From JAABVD01 sp965204545 (GTDB taxonomy: Bacteria > Verrucomicrobiota > Verrucomicrobiia > Opitutales > UBA2995), in assembly GCA_965204545.1 (NCBI GenBank), contig CBDBFA010000003.1:2480001-2544000 (forward strand): a DNA stretch of 64,000 bases, read 5' to 3'. This document shows, piece after piece, positions 8,652-17,887 of the stretch. How positions within the stretch are numbered: the first letter of the stretch is position 1; each line of letters begins with the position of its first letter. The notes under the pieces are model-generated. The model was not told where the DNA came from. It searched no databases and saw only the letters and a list, made by a program, of their open reading frames with translations. The position numbers and the translations under genes were made by a program.

Positions 8652-9793
8652 TTACTTTTTAGCGAGCCTTTCCTTGAAAGTGGGATGTATGACATCGCCG
8701 GCGTGAGTGAGCAGACAACCCTGCAGGATCTCATCTTCCGCATTCAGGTTGAGGGATTTCGATTCCCCGTCCCAGAAATGTTCCAAAAGGTTACAGATGT
8801 TCGAGGCGTAGACCTGGGAGGCGTGGAAGGGGACCTCGGCTTCGAGCAAACCTTTACCCACGATAATCACCCCGTTTTCCGTAACCACCTCCCGGTCGAG
8901 CAGGGTGCCCTCCACGTTTCCGCCGCCCGCCGCCGCCAGATCGACGATCACGCTGCCCGGTTTCATGCCGGAAATCATTTCCTCGGTCACCAGAATCGGA
9001 GCCTTTCGACCGAAGAGCTTGGCCGTGGTGATGACCAAATCCGAGTTGGCGCAAACCTTGGCCATGCCACGGCGTTGCAAGGCGATTTGTTCGGCAGTCA
9101 GTTCCTCGGCGTATCCCTGGTCGGTCTGGGCCGTTCCTCCCAGATCGATTTTGACAAACTTCGCCCCCAGCGATTTGACCTGCTCTTCTACCACGGGCCG
9201 GGTATCAAATGCTTCCACCCGGGCTCCCAACCGCTTGGCCGTGGCGATGGCCTGCAGACCGGCTACGCCGACCCCGATGACAAAGACCCGGCAAGGGGAA
9301 ATGGTGCCGGCCAGGAGTCATCATCATGGGCAGCGCCTTGTTGAGGCGGTCTGCCCCCGTGATAACGGCCTGGTAACCGGCCAGGTTCATTTGCGAGCTG
9401 AGCACATCCATCTTTTGGGCCAGAGTGGTCCGAGGGATCATTTCCATGGAAATGGCGCTGACCCGGGCCCGGGCCAAGTCATGCAGAAGGTCGGAGCGAA
9501 AAAACGGGTCCAGGTAACCGACAAACAAGCTGCCCGGTTTAAATCGGGCCACGGTTGGGGCATCGGGGGATTTCAAGGCCCAGGATCAGGTCGGCGTTGG
9601 AGAGGGCGGCATCGTCAGGTCTAAGCCTCACTCCTTTTTCAACGTAGAGCCGGTCCGGATACCCGCTTTTTATTCCGAGACCGGCTTCGGCCGAGAGGTT
9701 AACGCCCAGACCTATGAGTTTTTCCGCGGAATCAGGGGTAAGTGCCGTTCGGCTTTCCCGGGGATCGTTCGCTTTGGCTACAAAACCTTCCAT
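8652..9793 (-). pseudogene. pntA: NAD(P) transhydrogenase subunit alpha 1, two apparent frameshifts
   Basis: This is the NAD(H)-binding dI subunit. The protein is recoverable in three consecutive frames. The N-terminus MEGFVAKANDPRESRTALTP runs to LGLEIP. Then one extra base in a C run near 9560-9570 shifts to DAPTVARFKPGSLFVGYLDP. A second extra base near 9310-9316, just after KALPMMMT, shifts to AGTISPCRVFVIGVGVAGLQ. Removing one base at each site gives a single 379-residue product, the normal size for the split alpha-1 form. Key segments survive: RQD-loop region SSQMNLAGYQAV and the GVGVAGLQ nucleotide loop. Because both intact partners follow in the operon, sequencing or assembly indels are as likely as real decay. 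Confidence 0.85.
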
Positions 9794-9972
9794 GGATGGG
9801 AATTACAATTGATGGGGAACAATCGACTAAAAAAGGGCCCATAGTTGTTTCGTCCGGGTTTTATGAAAAGGAGAAAGATCGATAAATATTGAAGTTCTGA
9901 CGAGCATGGCCCTAGGTTCGGATTTGACTGAACGGGTTTTTGCATTTTTTAATTCAACAGCTTCAATGATTC
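9794..9972. promoter_or_regulatory. Divergent promoter region pntA / gspG
   Basis: The 179-bp spacer separates divergent pntA and the T2SS operon. A TTGACT hexamer at 9924-9929 followed by an AT-rich stretch (about 9945-9955) could be a sigma-70-like promoter for gspG, but the -10 element is poor. No operator palindrome is obvious. The assignment is only a suggestion. Confidence 0.3.
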
Positions 9973-10428
9973 ATGAACGCATCTTTCCAGGTACATCCTT
10001 CCGTCCATCACTCGAAAGAGAAGAGCCGCCGCGGCTTCACTCTTCTTGAAATCCTCCTGGTTTTGGCCCTGCTGGCCGGCTTGGTCGTCCTGGCCGTCAA
10101 CAACGTGGATAAGATCCTGCAGGGCGGGCAGGAAGACACGGTGCAAATTTACGTAAACGATACCTTGAAGGCGGCCCTGTTTCGCTACCGCATCGACAAT
10201 GGTCGCTATCCCACTACCGAGGAGGGCTTGGATGCCTTGTTGAACCGACCCGGTGAGGCTGGCGAATCTTCCAAATGGAATGGCCCATACGTGGAAAGCC
10301 TGCCAGACGATCCATGGGGCCAGGAATACCGCTACGTGTTTCCCGGAAAGAAGAATACCGATAAGTACGACCTGTTTTCTCTCGGGAGCGACGGGGTGGA
10401 AAGCGCCGACGATATCGGCAACTGGTAA
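9973..10428 (+). CDS. gspG: Type II secretion major pseudopilin GspG
   Basis: GspG forms the periplasmic pseudopilus that pushes folded exoproteins through the secretin. The 151-residue precursor has a long basic leader ending KEKSRRG, followed by the prepilin peptidase site G^FTLLEILLVLALLAGLV with Glu5 present, and the hydrophobic assembly helix. The C-terminal domain contains the calcium-site signature of GspG: YPTTEEGLDALL, GPYVESLPDDPWGQEYRY and FSLGSDG. It is the first gene of the T2SS cluster. Another ATG further in is possible, but the leader from 9973 is coherent. Confidence 0.95.
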   Translation: MNASFQVHPSVHHSKEKSRRGFTLLEILLVLALLAGLVVLAVNNVDKILQGGQEDTVQIYVNDTLKAALFRYRIDNGRYPTTEEGLDALLNRPGEAGESSKWNGPYVESLPDDPWGQEYRYVFPGKKNTDKYDLFSLGSDGVESADDIGNW

Positions 10429-10443
10429 ACCACGATAAACCCG

Positions 10444-10941
10444 ATGTCGGTGAGAACCGCAGGAGGATTCACCCTTCTCGAGGTGCTATTGGTCATTGTA
10501 CTGATTGGAGGAGCAACGGTTATATTTACCCTGAACGTGGATACGGTAATCGGACCCCAGCCCATGGCGGAGTTGGAGAAGGCTTTCCAAAGGGCCCAAA
10601 ACGAAGGCCGGTGGATGGCGGTGGAGGACCGCAGAACCTATCGCCTGGTCTGGGACAAGGAGGGTCGAAGGTTCGTCCTGCTGGACCAGGCCGTCGTCTC
10701 CAGTTACCCAATCGAGGGGTTGGAGGGAACACCCTTGAAATTGAACGCTACCTTCTATCATCAGGTGGCCTTGACCAAGGGCGCGTCTTTTCAGGACCCT
10801 TCCTGGTATCAGGCCGATAGCATAAGCCTTTATCCGGACGCCACCTCGCCTCCCTTCAAGGTGAGGTTGGAGGACGGCTCGCGCCAGCTCGAGTTGGAAG
10901 TGGAACCTTTTACGGGATTTATCCTGAAGCGAAGCGGATGA
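10444..10941 (+). CDS. gspH: Type II secretion minor pseudopilin, GspH-like
   Basis: This 165-residue type IV pilin-like protein has leader MSVRTAG and cleavage site G^FTLLEVLLVIVLIGGATVI with Glu5. The region after the helix (EKAFQRAQNEGRWMAVEDRRTYRL) resembles GspH/FimT, where such residues precede the beta domain. Position between gspG and gspI supports a minor pseudopilin of the tip complex. The stop overlaps the start of gspI in an ATGA junction. Assignment as H rests on order plus general pilin features, since the globular part is diverged. Confidence 0.8.
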   Translation: MSVRTAGGFTLLEVLLVIVLIGGATVIFTLNVDTVIGPQPMAELEKAFQRAQNEGRWMAVEDRRTYRLVWDKEGRRFVLLDQAVVSSYPIEGLEGTPLKLNATFYHQVALTKGASFQDPSWYQADSISLYPDATSPPFKVRLEDGSRQLELEVEPFTGFILKRSG

Positions 10942-11415
10942 ACATGCGGAAAGGAGGTTTTACCCTGATCGAGGTCCTGATTGCGATATTGATTTTCGGG
11001 ACTGCAGCCAGCGTACTGGTGGCCGCCTACATCAATATTCTCACCAATTTCGAGCGAAGTCGGGTGGTGGCCAATCTGGAGGAGGAAATGGCCTACGTCC
11101 GGCAGGAGTTGCAGCTCATCAGCGATTTGGAAGAGGCCGTCGAAGGAGGAGAGTTCGACCTTGGCAATGGCGCCACCGGGATTTGGTACTGCGAGATCGA
11201 GCCCACGGAGATGCCTAGCCTGTTCCGGGTGAGGCTGATAATCGAAGGGGTCGACGAAAAAGGGGCCAAATCCAGTGAGGCGGAGCAGTTTTACCTTTTG
11301 CGGCCAACTTGGGCCGACCCGGAAGAGAACGATCGCTTGCGGGGAGGACCTCCAGGAACGCATGGCGGATTATCGCGAAGATCAGCAATGGGGATGGGGC
11401 TATTTCGGTTCGTGA
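10938..11415 (+). CDS. gspI: Type II secretion minor pseudopilin GspI (apparent frameshift near the end)
   Basis: The N-terminus is a class III leader, MNMRKGG^FTLIEVLIAILIF, with Glu5. The body (ANLEEEMAYVRQELQLISDL) fits GspI. In the raw sequence the frame runs on into gspJ, giving an apparent I-J fusion. An extra G in the run near 11340-11344 explains this. Deleting it restores the ending RLREDLQERMADYREDQQ and a stop at 11413-11415 that overlaps the gspJ ATG (TGATG). The corrected product is 158 residues. The fused reading is unlikely because it abandons a coherent acidic tail and buries the gspJ leader. Confidence 0.8.
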
Positions 11416-12073
11416 TGAAAAAAGCCCGTCCAGACCGATCCCCCGGATTCACCCTCTTGGAGGTGCTCCTGGCTCTCGCCCTGGCCGCCACCATCATGAC
11501 CTCCGTACTGTTGCTCACGGCCGGTTTGAGTGACATTTGGCGCGGAACCACTCCCGTGCGCAATCTGGAAGTGCATTCCAGGCAGGTGGTTGATTTCCTC
11601 AAGCGGGGATTTGCCCGGGCCTTGCCGGTGCAAACCGATGGGACGGCTTATGTTTTTCTCGATTACACTTCGGGAGAGTTCAACCAAACAGGACCTCCCC
11701 TGCTATCCTGGGAGGTTCAGGCCAGCGACGGTATTGTTACCTGGGGGGTTCAACCACTCCCCTATGTACTCTATCAACTAGAGGTCATCGAGGACGTCGG
11801 CCTGGTGCTGTATTGGCAGTCGCGTCTGGAGGTGGATTTTGAGGAAATCCCGCCCCGGCAGACCCTGATCTCCCCCTTTGTCACGCGCATTGAGTATCAC
11901 CTATTACGATGCCGGGGATGAGGATTGGGAACTCGAGGACGAACTGCGTTACAATACGGAGCGGCTCTACGACATACCCAACCGCATCAAGCTGTTCCTT
12001 TGAGAGCGAGGACGACGAGATAACCTACATGATCAATTTGCCCAAAACAGGGGAAGGAGTGCCCCTTTACTGA
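11415..12073 (+). pseudogene. gspJ: Type II secretion minor pseudopilin GspJ, two apparent frameshifts
   Basis: The leader MKKARPDRSPG^FTLLEVLLA with Glu5 and the following helix identify a pseudopilin, and operon position makes it GspJ. The raw frame stops at 11919-11921 after TRIEYH. Removing one C at about 11901-11904 continues it as YYDAGDEDWELEDELRYN. A second extra C near 11995-11998 ends that frame at 11999-12001, and removing it continues FESEDDEITYMINLPKTGEG to a stop at 12071-12073. The twice-corrected product is 218 residues, a usual GspJ length. Both sites are single-base gains in C pairs, so sequencing error is plausible, but true inactivation cannot be excluded. Confidence 0.75.
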
Positions 12074-12082
12074 TAGTGATAC

Positions 12083-12286
12083 TAGCCCGAATATCTCACA
12101 AATCTTCTGCTGCGCTCCGGAATGACGGCACTGGAGCGGATTTCCCTGGATTCGGGATTTTGCAGGGTGTCGACCCGGCTTCACCCCCGAATCTGCAGGA
12201 AACCCCCACCAGCACTCGTCCCTCCGTTCGCTCGCGACGAATTTGGGGGATGTCGCATTCGCTCGGTAAGTGAGATATCCGGGCCA
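12083..12286. mobile_element. MITE-like insertion with 17-bp imperfect inverted ends, between gspJ and gspK
   Basis: The ends TAGCCCGAATATCTCAC (12083-12099) and the complement of 12270-12286 agree at 15 of 17 positions. The 204-bp element carries no sensible coding frame and interrupts a locus where every other junction overlaps or is under about 45 bp. Its right end contains the GTG that is the first available start of gspK. No clear target-site duplication is seen, and no transposase is in the window. The name 'MITE-like' is descriptive. Confidence 0.6.
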
Positions 12287-13364
12287 GTCAGGAGCCCGTC
12301 AGGGCAGCATAATTATTTTCGTTATGGTCATGATAGCGTTGCTCAGCCTGCTGCTGGCCTCCTTTACCGAGCAAATCATGCCGCACATTCGGATGTATGC
12401 CATGAAGGGAGCGGAGCGGGAGCTTCGCAGGGTGGCTTATTCCACTTTGGAAGTCAGCCTGTCGGTTTTGGCAGCTTACGGAGAATACGACCAGGCCCTC
12501 TACGCCCCTGCCCAGGGCTGGGGCGATCCTCTGGCCACTGCCGGCATCTCTTTTCCCGAGGTCGATTCCGTGAAGGTGGAATTTGTCGATGAAACGGGAA
12601 AACTACCCATGTCCAGCCTTTATGGGGATGACGTCCTGTTTCGGGCTATTCTCGAGACCCTGGGTTACGACGACTACACCGCTTCCGAATTGGTCGACAG
12701 ACTGCAGGATTGGGTGGATGAGGACGACCTGGAAAGGGCCAACGGAGCTGAAAACGACTATTATTGGGATATGCCCATTCCCTATGAACCCCCCAATCAG
12801 CCCCTCTATTCCATGAATGAGCTGGCTTTGATCGGAGGGTTCAACGAGCAGTTTTTCGAACTGGATGGCCGGCCCAACGAACTCTTCCATTTCATGAACA
12901 GCTTGTTTTCCCCGGTCAATGATTCCGAGGTGAACATCAATACCGCGGATGCCACTCTCTTTTCTTTGGGGGAGCAGGGCATGACCCACGAACAACGGCC
13001 CTTCTGGGAGTATCTGGCCGGTGATGACGGATTCCGCGGCACCGCTGACGACCGGTATTTTCAAGACCTCGGTGAGGTACCGGAAACCATTAGAGCCGCT
13101 CTCCCCGGGGTCAGGATTTCCAACCGCGTTCGTTGGTTGAACCTTTACGTCACGGTAAAAAACGGGCTTAATGTTTTTGAACTTCGGGCCCTGGTGTCGG
13201 TCGGAGGGGGAATTCCACGTAACCAAAACACCGCTTACGACCGTTTTCAACGAGAGGAGCCCGTCTTTGCGGTTGAGGATGCCAGTGAAAGGAGCAGTCG
13301 AATAAACAGCCTTCAGTATCCCGTCGTCGTCGTAGAGATTTTCGAAAATGAAATTGCGCTTTAA
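12270..13364 (+). CDS. gspK: Type II secretion minor pseudopilin GspK
   Basis: GspK caps the pseudopilus tip together with GspI and GspJ. The 364-residue frame begins at a GTG inside the right end of a MITE-like insertion. The mature helix SIIIFVMVMIALLSLLLASF lacks Glu5, as usual for GspK, and follows a short basic RQG leader. The large globular domain contains the GspK signatures VEFVDETGKLPMSSL, LVDRLQDWVDEDDLERANGAE, YSMNELALIGGF and VNINTADATLFSLG (helix-hairpin-helix-like insert). The native start was probably further upstream and may have been displaced by the insertion. Confidence 0.88.
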   Translation: MRYPGQSGARQGSIIIFVMVMIALLSLLLASFTEQIMPHIRMYAMKGAERELRRVAYSTLEVSLSVLAAYGEYDQALYAPAQGWGDPLATAGISFPEVDSVKVEFVDETGKLPMSSLYGDDVLFRAILETLGYDDYTASELVDRLQDWVDEDDLERANGAENDYYWDMPIPYEPPNQPLYSMNELALIGGFNEQFFELDGRPNELFHFMNSLFSPVNDSEVNINTADATLFSLGEQGMTHEQRPFWEYLAGDDGFRGTADDRYFQDLGEVPETIRAALPGVRISNRVRWLNLYVTVKNGLNVFELRALVSVGGGIPRNQNTAYDRFQREEPVFAVEDASERSSRINSLQYPVVVVEIFENEIAL

Positions 13365-13404
13365 CGCGGGAAGAAACCCATTACTATCGGCCTTTTAATT
13401 GCTC

Positions 13405-14644
13405 ATGGCCAAACTTCCGCAGTGGATTCAGCTCCTTTTGGGGAAACGAGGATTCGGTAGAACCCCGTTTCGTCCCGGGAAACTGGTTCGTAAACCGGTC
13501 CTTTCCCCTGCCGGATGGGTTGAAGGGCGGGGATATCCAGGAATATGCGGAGTTGAGCGTGGAGGAACTGTCGCCCTTCAACGTGAAGCAATTGCACTGG
13601 GGTTACACCTGCTCCCACAAAACGGGCCGCATGTTCGTCTATGCCGCCTTTGACCAAAAGCTGAGGGTTTCGATGAAGGAAGGGGATTCAGCTGATTATG
13701 TCTTTCCCGATTTTGCCCAAACCTTCGGCCTGACCTTCGATCGGCCCACCCTGATCTTTCTCCTTCATGAAGACCGGTTGAGCGGGGCACTTTTCCCGGC
13801 GGAGGACCCGGCGCCTCAAAGCGTGGTGGGCATCCACCTGGAAAGCGGGGAACCCGATCACGAGGTTTTGGTGGAAGCCAAGACCCGGATCATCTGGCGA
13901 ATACGACAGCAGTTGGCGCTAACGAAGGAGCCCACCCCGTCCGATCCCGTATGTGTTTTTCAAGAGGTGGACATTCGGGATGCCGTGTACGTGCGCAACC
14001 GGGATGCGGGGGACGACCGGAACCCTTCTGCAATCGAGCTGATTCCGCGGGATAAAGCGGCTGGGGCGCCCTTGAAAGTGTCCTTACCCTCCTCCAGCAG
14101 GTTGTGGCAGCGGGATATCCGGAAACCGGAGGCCAAGGAGTTGTTGATGAAGAGGCAAAAATGGACCATATATCTTTGGCGGTGCAGTGTCGCGGCCATC
14201 CTTCTATTCCTTCTGCTGGGTATTCTCGAGGGCGGATTGGCGGGATTGAAGAAGTGGCATGCCAAGGAATTGGAGGTGGCTTCCGAGCTGAAGCCGATGG
14301 CCGAGGTGGTGGAACGCAAGGGGGACATGCTGGCCAAAATCAACCAGATAACCACCAGCCAGTTGCTGCCCTTCGAGATGCTCGACGCCATCAATCGGGT
14401 CCGCCCGGCCAATATCTACTTTACCCGGTTTATCGCGGAAAGCAGTAATGCCTTGCAGATCGAAGCCATCAGCGCCAATTCGAGGGAAGTGGAGAGGTTT
14501 GAAGGGAGCCTCAAGGATCTCGGATTCCTCTCCGGCATCGAGATCAGCAATCTGCGCGACGCCAACAATCGATCAACCTTTCGGTTGCGGGTCGAATTCG
14601 AGCAAGGAGCCCTGGAACCCCAAACCTTTTTAACCGACCTGTGA
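13405..14644 (+). CDS. gspL: Type II secretion assembly protein GspL-like (PilM/PilN type), apparent frameshift
   Basis: GspL anchors the GspE ATPase to the inner-membrane platform. The C-terminal half shows a membrane helix, WRCSVAAILLFLLLGILEGG, followed by a periplasmic PilN-like ferredoxin-fold domain (NIYFTRFIAESSNALQIEAI). The N-terminal half is a PilM-like cytoplasmic domain. The intact in-frame segment starts at a TTG at 13520, but an ATG at 13405 opens MAKLPQWIQLLLGKRGFGRT in another frame. Removing one C from the CCCC run near 13505 joins the two as VRKPVLSLPDGLKGGDIQEY, giving 412 residues. The stop overlaps gspM. L is assigned by topology and order; sequence identity to classical GspL is low. 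Confidence 0.72.
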
Positions 14645-15183
14645 TCGCGTCAATAAAGAGGGTTTACAAAGTTATCACCACCCGAGAGAAGGTGTTGCTG
14701 TTTCTATTTTTGGGAGGGATAGCGGTGGTCTGGCTGGGGTCTTCGGTTTCCCGTTACCGCCAAAGCGCCCAATCGCTTTCCCTTACCCGGCAACAAATCG
14801 AAAATGCGCTTCAGATTCTGGACACGGGGGAGTACATTGAAGCTCAACTCATTGAAAAAACGAATCAATTCGACTCGGACAAAACCCTTTCCAGCACCGA
14901 GTTGGTGGGAAGGATTTCTGAAATGATCAGGCCTCTGGAGTTGAAGTATTCCATCAACAGCCCACGATCGGAGGCCGGAACACTCTTTACCTTTCACAAT
15001 ATCCGCTTGAACGTGAATAAAGCCCAGTTTGAAGCGGTTCTCAGACTGTCGGACAACCTGAAGCGATTGGTGCCCTATGTCACCTTGGATCGAGTTATTG
15101 TGACCGCCGACCGGTCCGACCAGAACCTCCTCGACGCCCAGTTCTTCATCTCCTCCGTCGAGATGACGTCTCCCTCCCTATGA
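14641..15183 (+). CDS. gspM: Type II secretion GspM/PilO-like platform protein
   Basis: This 180-residue protein has one N-terminal membrane helix (VLLFLFLGGIAVVWLGSSVS), then a coiled stretch (SLSLTRQQIENALQIL) and a small alpha/beta domain, the topology of GspM and PilO. It starts at a GTG overlapping the gspL stop, and its stop overlaps the gspD ATG, so translation is probably coupled. In this family the protein pairs with GspL in the inner-membrane platform. Assignment rests on topology and order. Confidence 0.72.
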   Translation: MIASIKRVYKVITTREKVLLFLFLGGIAVVWLGSSVSRYRQSAQSLSLTRQQIENALQILDTGEYIEAQLIEKTNQFDSDKTLSSTELVGRISEMIRPLELKYSINSPRSEAGTLFTFHNIRLNVNKAQFEAVLRLSDNLKRLVPYVTLDRVIVTADRSDQNLLDAQFFISSVEMTSPSL

Positions 15184-17249
15184 TCGCCCGCCTCCATCAA
15201 TTGCGAGAAGCCGCCAACTACCGGCTCGTCAGAACCGGGCTCCTCCTAGCCGCCCTTATCGGCGTGTTTTCCCTGCCGTTTCCCCGGCTCCAGGGGCAGG
15301 AAGGGGAAATGGCGCCGCTCATTCTGCGAGGAGAAACGGTGGATGCGGTTCTCGCACTGCTCGAAAAGTTGACGGGCCGTTCCGTCATACGACCGCAGTC
15401 TTTGCCCAATCCTCCCTTCAACTTTACCAGTCAACGCCCCATGAGTATCGATGAACGAATCATGGCGTTGGAAAGCCTGCTTTCTCTCAATGGCGTTGCG
15501 GTCATCGAACAGGCCGATCTGTTTCTCAGGGTAGTTCCCGTCGCTTCCATAACGGGTCGAGCCCCTACTTTCGTGGAGGGAGACCTCACGGACCTGCCCG
15601 AAACCAGGGGGATTTTCACCAAAGTTTTCTCCTTGAATTTCCTCACCTCGGCTGAATTTCAACCGTTGGTCCAACCGTTTCTCAGTCCGGGAATCGGACA
15701 GATATTTCTTTTTGAAAAAGCCAATACGGCTCTGGTCAGCGACACCATGGTCAACCTGAAGCGGATCGATAAAATCCTCAAGCAGGTGGACCAGCCCTCA
15801 AACCCCAATGTGCTCGTAAAATTCTATGACGTCGAGCATGCCATCGCCTCCGAGGTGGTCGAGCAAGTGGAAAGCATCCTTTCTTCAGGTTATTCCAAAT
15901 ACCTGAATCCGAACTCCACCATTCGGGCCGATGACCGCACCAACCAGATCATCGTGGTCACTCATCCCAGCAATTTGTCGGTTATTGAACAGTTCATCCA
16001 TGAGATCGATTCGGATAAGGGCCTTTCCATTTTCAATGAGGTCATAGCGTTGCGCCACGGCGACGCGGCCGAAATCACCGGGATTTTAAACGAGATAATC
16101 TCCGGTCAGGCCGAGGAGGACGGCCCGGAGGTCCGACAGGGAGCCAGGGTGCAGACGGGCCCCGCTCAGGGCCAACAGGCCCAACCGTCTCAGGATCAAC
16201 CGGCTCCCAGCGTGACGGTCCGGGGCGCTTCGCGTGTCGGAGGGGATGACTACGGGCTGCAATTCAGCGACAAGCTGACCATCGTTGCCGACGAGCGCAG
16301 CAACTCCCTCATCGTGACCGGAACCAAGCGGGATATCGAGCAGGCCAAGCAATTGATCGAGAAGATCGATGTTTTGTTGCCCCAGGTCAGGGTAGACGTC
16401 GTCATCGCGGAGGTCAGTCTCAATAGCGGTGATGATTCCGGAATCAGAGCCTTCGGTTTCAACTATGCCGGTGACTGGGACCAAAGTTATATCACCGGAA
16501 TCAGCAGCGGCCGGATCAACCTGACGCCCTTTGAAGAAAACACCGGTATACGGCCGACTCAACTTTCCATGAACATGGTCTTCAACATCGCCAAGACCAA
16601 TAACAATATCCGCCTCATCAACGTTCCCACCATCGTGACCACCCACAATCAGGAGGCTACGATTATCGTCGGAGAATCCCGTCCCGTCATTACCGGCTCC
16701 CAATCGGATATTACGGGAGGAACCTTCACCAGAAGCACTGTTCAATACCGCGACATCGGGATTGAATTAACCGTCACCCCCCTGATCGGCTCAGACGGTT
16801 CCATTCAGATGCAGATCGACCAGACGGTGGACAACCTGGGGGGCAGCGTTGATATCGACGGAAACGAACAACCCATCATCACGCGGCGGCAGGCTACCTC
16901 CTTCCTCACGGTATCGGACGGAGAATTGATTACCCTGGCCGGCTTTCAGGAAGCTTTCACCGACGAAAGTGAGAATCAGGTGGGAATTTTAGGAGAAATT
17001 CCCATCCTGAACCTGCTCTTTCGACCCCGGTCCAATACCTACCGGCAACAGGAACTCGTCTTCTTCATTCGGCCGAAAATTCTGAGAACCTCGGGCGAGG
17101 CCTATGACGATGCCTTGGCCAAGGCGGCAAACTTCAGTGATGTTGAATTGGTCAACAAAGCCCTCGAAGGTGATGTCCAACTGATCGAGGAATCCGAAAA
17201 AGGCTACGGCCCGGATGAGGTGTTGGAAGAAGAGGATTTTGGAAAATGA
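15180..17249 (+). CDS. gspD: Type II secretion secretin GspD
   Basis: GspD forms the outer-membrane channel. The 689-residue protein has a signal peptide (TGLLLAALIGVFSLPFPRLQG), an N0-like domain, then N1 to N3 modules with repeated VEHAIASEVVEQVESIL and LRHGDAAEITGILNEI segments. A Gln/Pro-rich loop near residues 300-345 leads to VADERSNSLIVTGTKRDIEQ. The secretin domain follows: LINVPTIVTTHNQEATIIVG, IELTVTPLIGSDGSIQMQID and the C-terminal PILNLLFRPRSN / ELVFFIRPKIL. It overlaps genes on both sides by four bases. A PilQ role is less likely since gspG, K and E lie in the same operon. Confidence 0.95.
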   Translation: MIARLHQLREAANYRLVRTGLLLAALIGVFSLPFPRLQGQEGEMAPLILRGETVDAVLALLEKLTGRSVIRPQSLPNPPFNFTSQRPMSIDERIMALESLLSLNGVAVIEQADLFLRVVPVASITGRAPTFVEGDLTDLPETRGIFTKVFSLNFLTSAEFQPLVQPFLSPGIGQIFLFEKANTALVSDTMVNLKRIDKILKQVDQPSNPNVLVKFYDVEHAIASEVVEQVESILSSGYSKYLNPNSTIRADDRTNQIIVVTHPSNLSVIEQFIHEIDSDKGLSIFNEVIALRHGDAAEITGILNEIISGQAEEDGPEVRQGARVQTGPAQGQQAQPSQDQPAPSVTVRGASRVGGDDYGLQFSDKLTIVADERSNSLIVTGTKRDIEQAKQLIEKIDVLLPQVRVDVVIAEVSLNSGDDSGIRAFGFNYAGDWDQSYITGISSGRINLTPFEENTGIRPTQLSMNMVFNIAKTNNNIRLINVPTIVTTHNQEATIIVGESRPVITGSQSDITGGTFTRSTVQYRDIGIELTVTPLIGSDGSIQMQIDQTVDNLGGSVDIDGNEQPIITRRQATSFLTVSDGELITLAGFQEAFTDESENQVGILGEIPILNLLFRPRSNTYRQQELVFFIRPKILRTSGEAYDDALAKAANFSDVELVNKALEGDVQLIEESEKGYGPDEVLEEEDFGK

Positions 17250-17872
17250 GGAATTGGATCCTGTTTTGGGCTACGATTTCAGCTCCCATTCTGTCTCTGG
17301 GACAGGGGACCGGTTCCCTCTTGGAAAATTCTCCCTTTCTGCCCCCGGCCAAGGCAGAGGAGGGGAATGGGAAGGAAACGCCCTCTCCCTCCTTGACCCT
17401 CCTGCAGTTGCGGGGAATTACCTCCCTTGGAGGAGAATACATTTTCAGCATCTACAACCCCACCACCAAACAAAGCAAATGGATCCAGCAAGGGGTGCAA
17501 GAGGAAGGATTGACCATCAGGAGTTACAATCCGGTTGCTAACACGGTGATGGTACATTCCCAATTCGAAAACCTTTTTCACCAGCTTTCATTGAATGAAT
17601 ACGCCAAGCCAACTCCGGTCAGCGCCCCCAAAGTCACGACGGCCCCGGCTCAGACCACCCAACCCACCACCGCTGCCAGCGGCGGATCGGCGTCCCGGTC
17701 AACTCGGACCGTGGACACCAGCATGCCTTCGCGCCGCAACCTGGAAATTTTGCGAGAACGTCGACAGGCCCTTGCCGATCAACTTCGCCAACAATCCAAT
17801 CCCGGCTCCGGGCCTTCCAATAATTCCCAGGGAAGAGGGACCGGCCAGTCTTCCAACGCGCAAAGACGCTGA
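17246..17872 (+). CDS. Putative GspC/PilP-like T2SS connector
   Basis: This 208-residue protein sits between the secretin and ATPase genes, overlapping gspD. It has a probable signal or membrane N-terminus (WILFWATISAPILSLG), then a compact domain LQLRGITSLGGEYIFSIYNP through VANTVMVHSQFENLFHQLSL. That pattern (a 'GI' strand, a repeat-rich barrel, and a final VxVxxxxFExLF strand) is what the homology region of GspC or the PilP barrel looks like. The C-terminal third is a Pro/Ala/Thr/Ser/Gln-rich low-complexity tail. I infer a link between inner-membrane platform and secretin from location; sequence alone does not prove it. Confidence 0.5.
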   Translation: MRNWILFWATISAPILSLGQGTGSLLENSPFLPPAKAEEGNGKETPSPSLTLLQLRGITSLGGEYIFSIYNPTTKQSKWIQQGVQEEGLTIRSYNPVANTVMVHSQFENLFHQLSLNEYAKPTPVSAPKVTTAPAQTTQPTTAASGGSASRSTRTVDTSMPSRRNLEILRERRQALADQLRQQSNPGSGPSNNSQGRGTGQSSNAQRR

Positions 17873-17887
17873 TTTCCTCCTCGGTCC

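Noticed and set aside
10938..11921. Single gene fusing GspI and GspJ
   Set aside because: The continuous frame results from one extra G; the corrected frame gives a separate GspI with stop overlapping a normal GspJ leader.
12122..12592. 156-codon plus-strand frame
   Set aside because: It is made of the MITE-like insertion and an off-frame reading of gspK.
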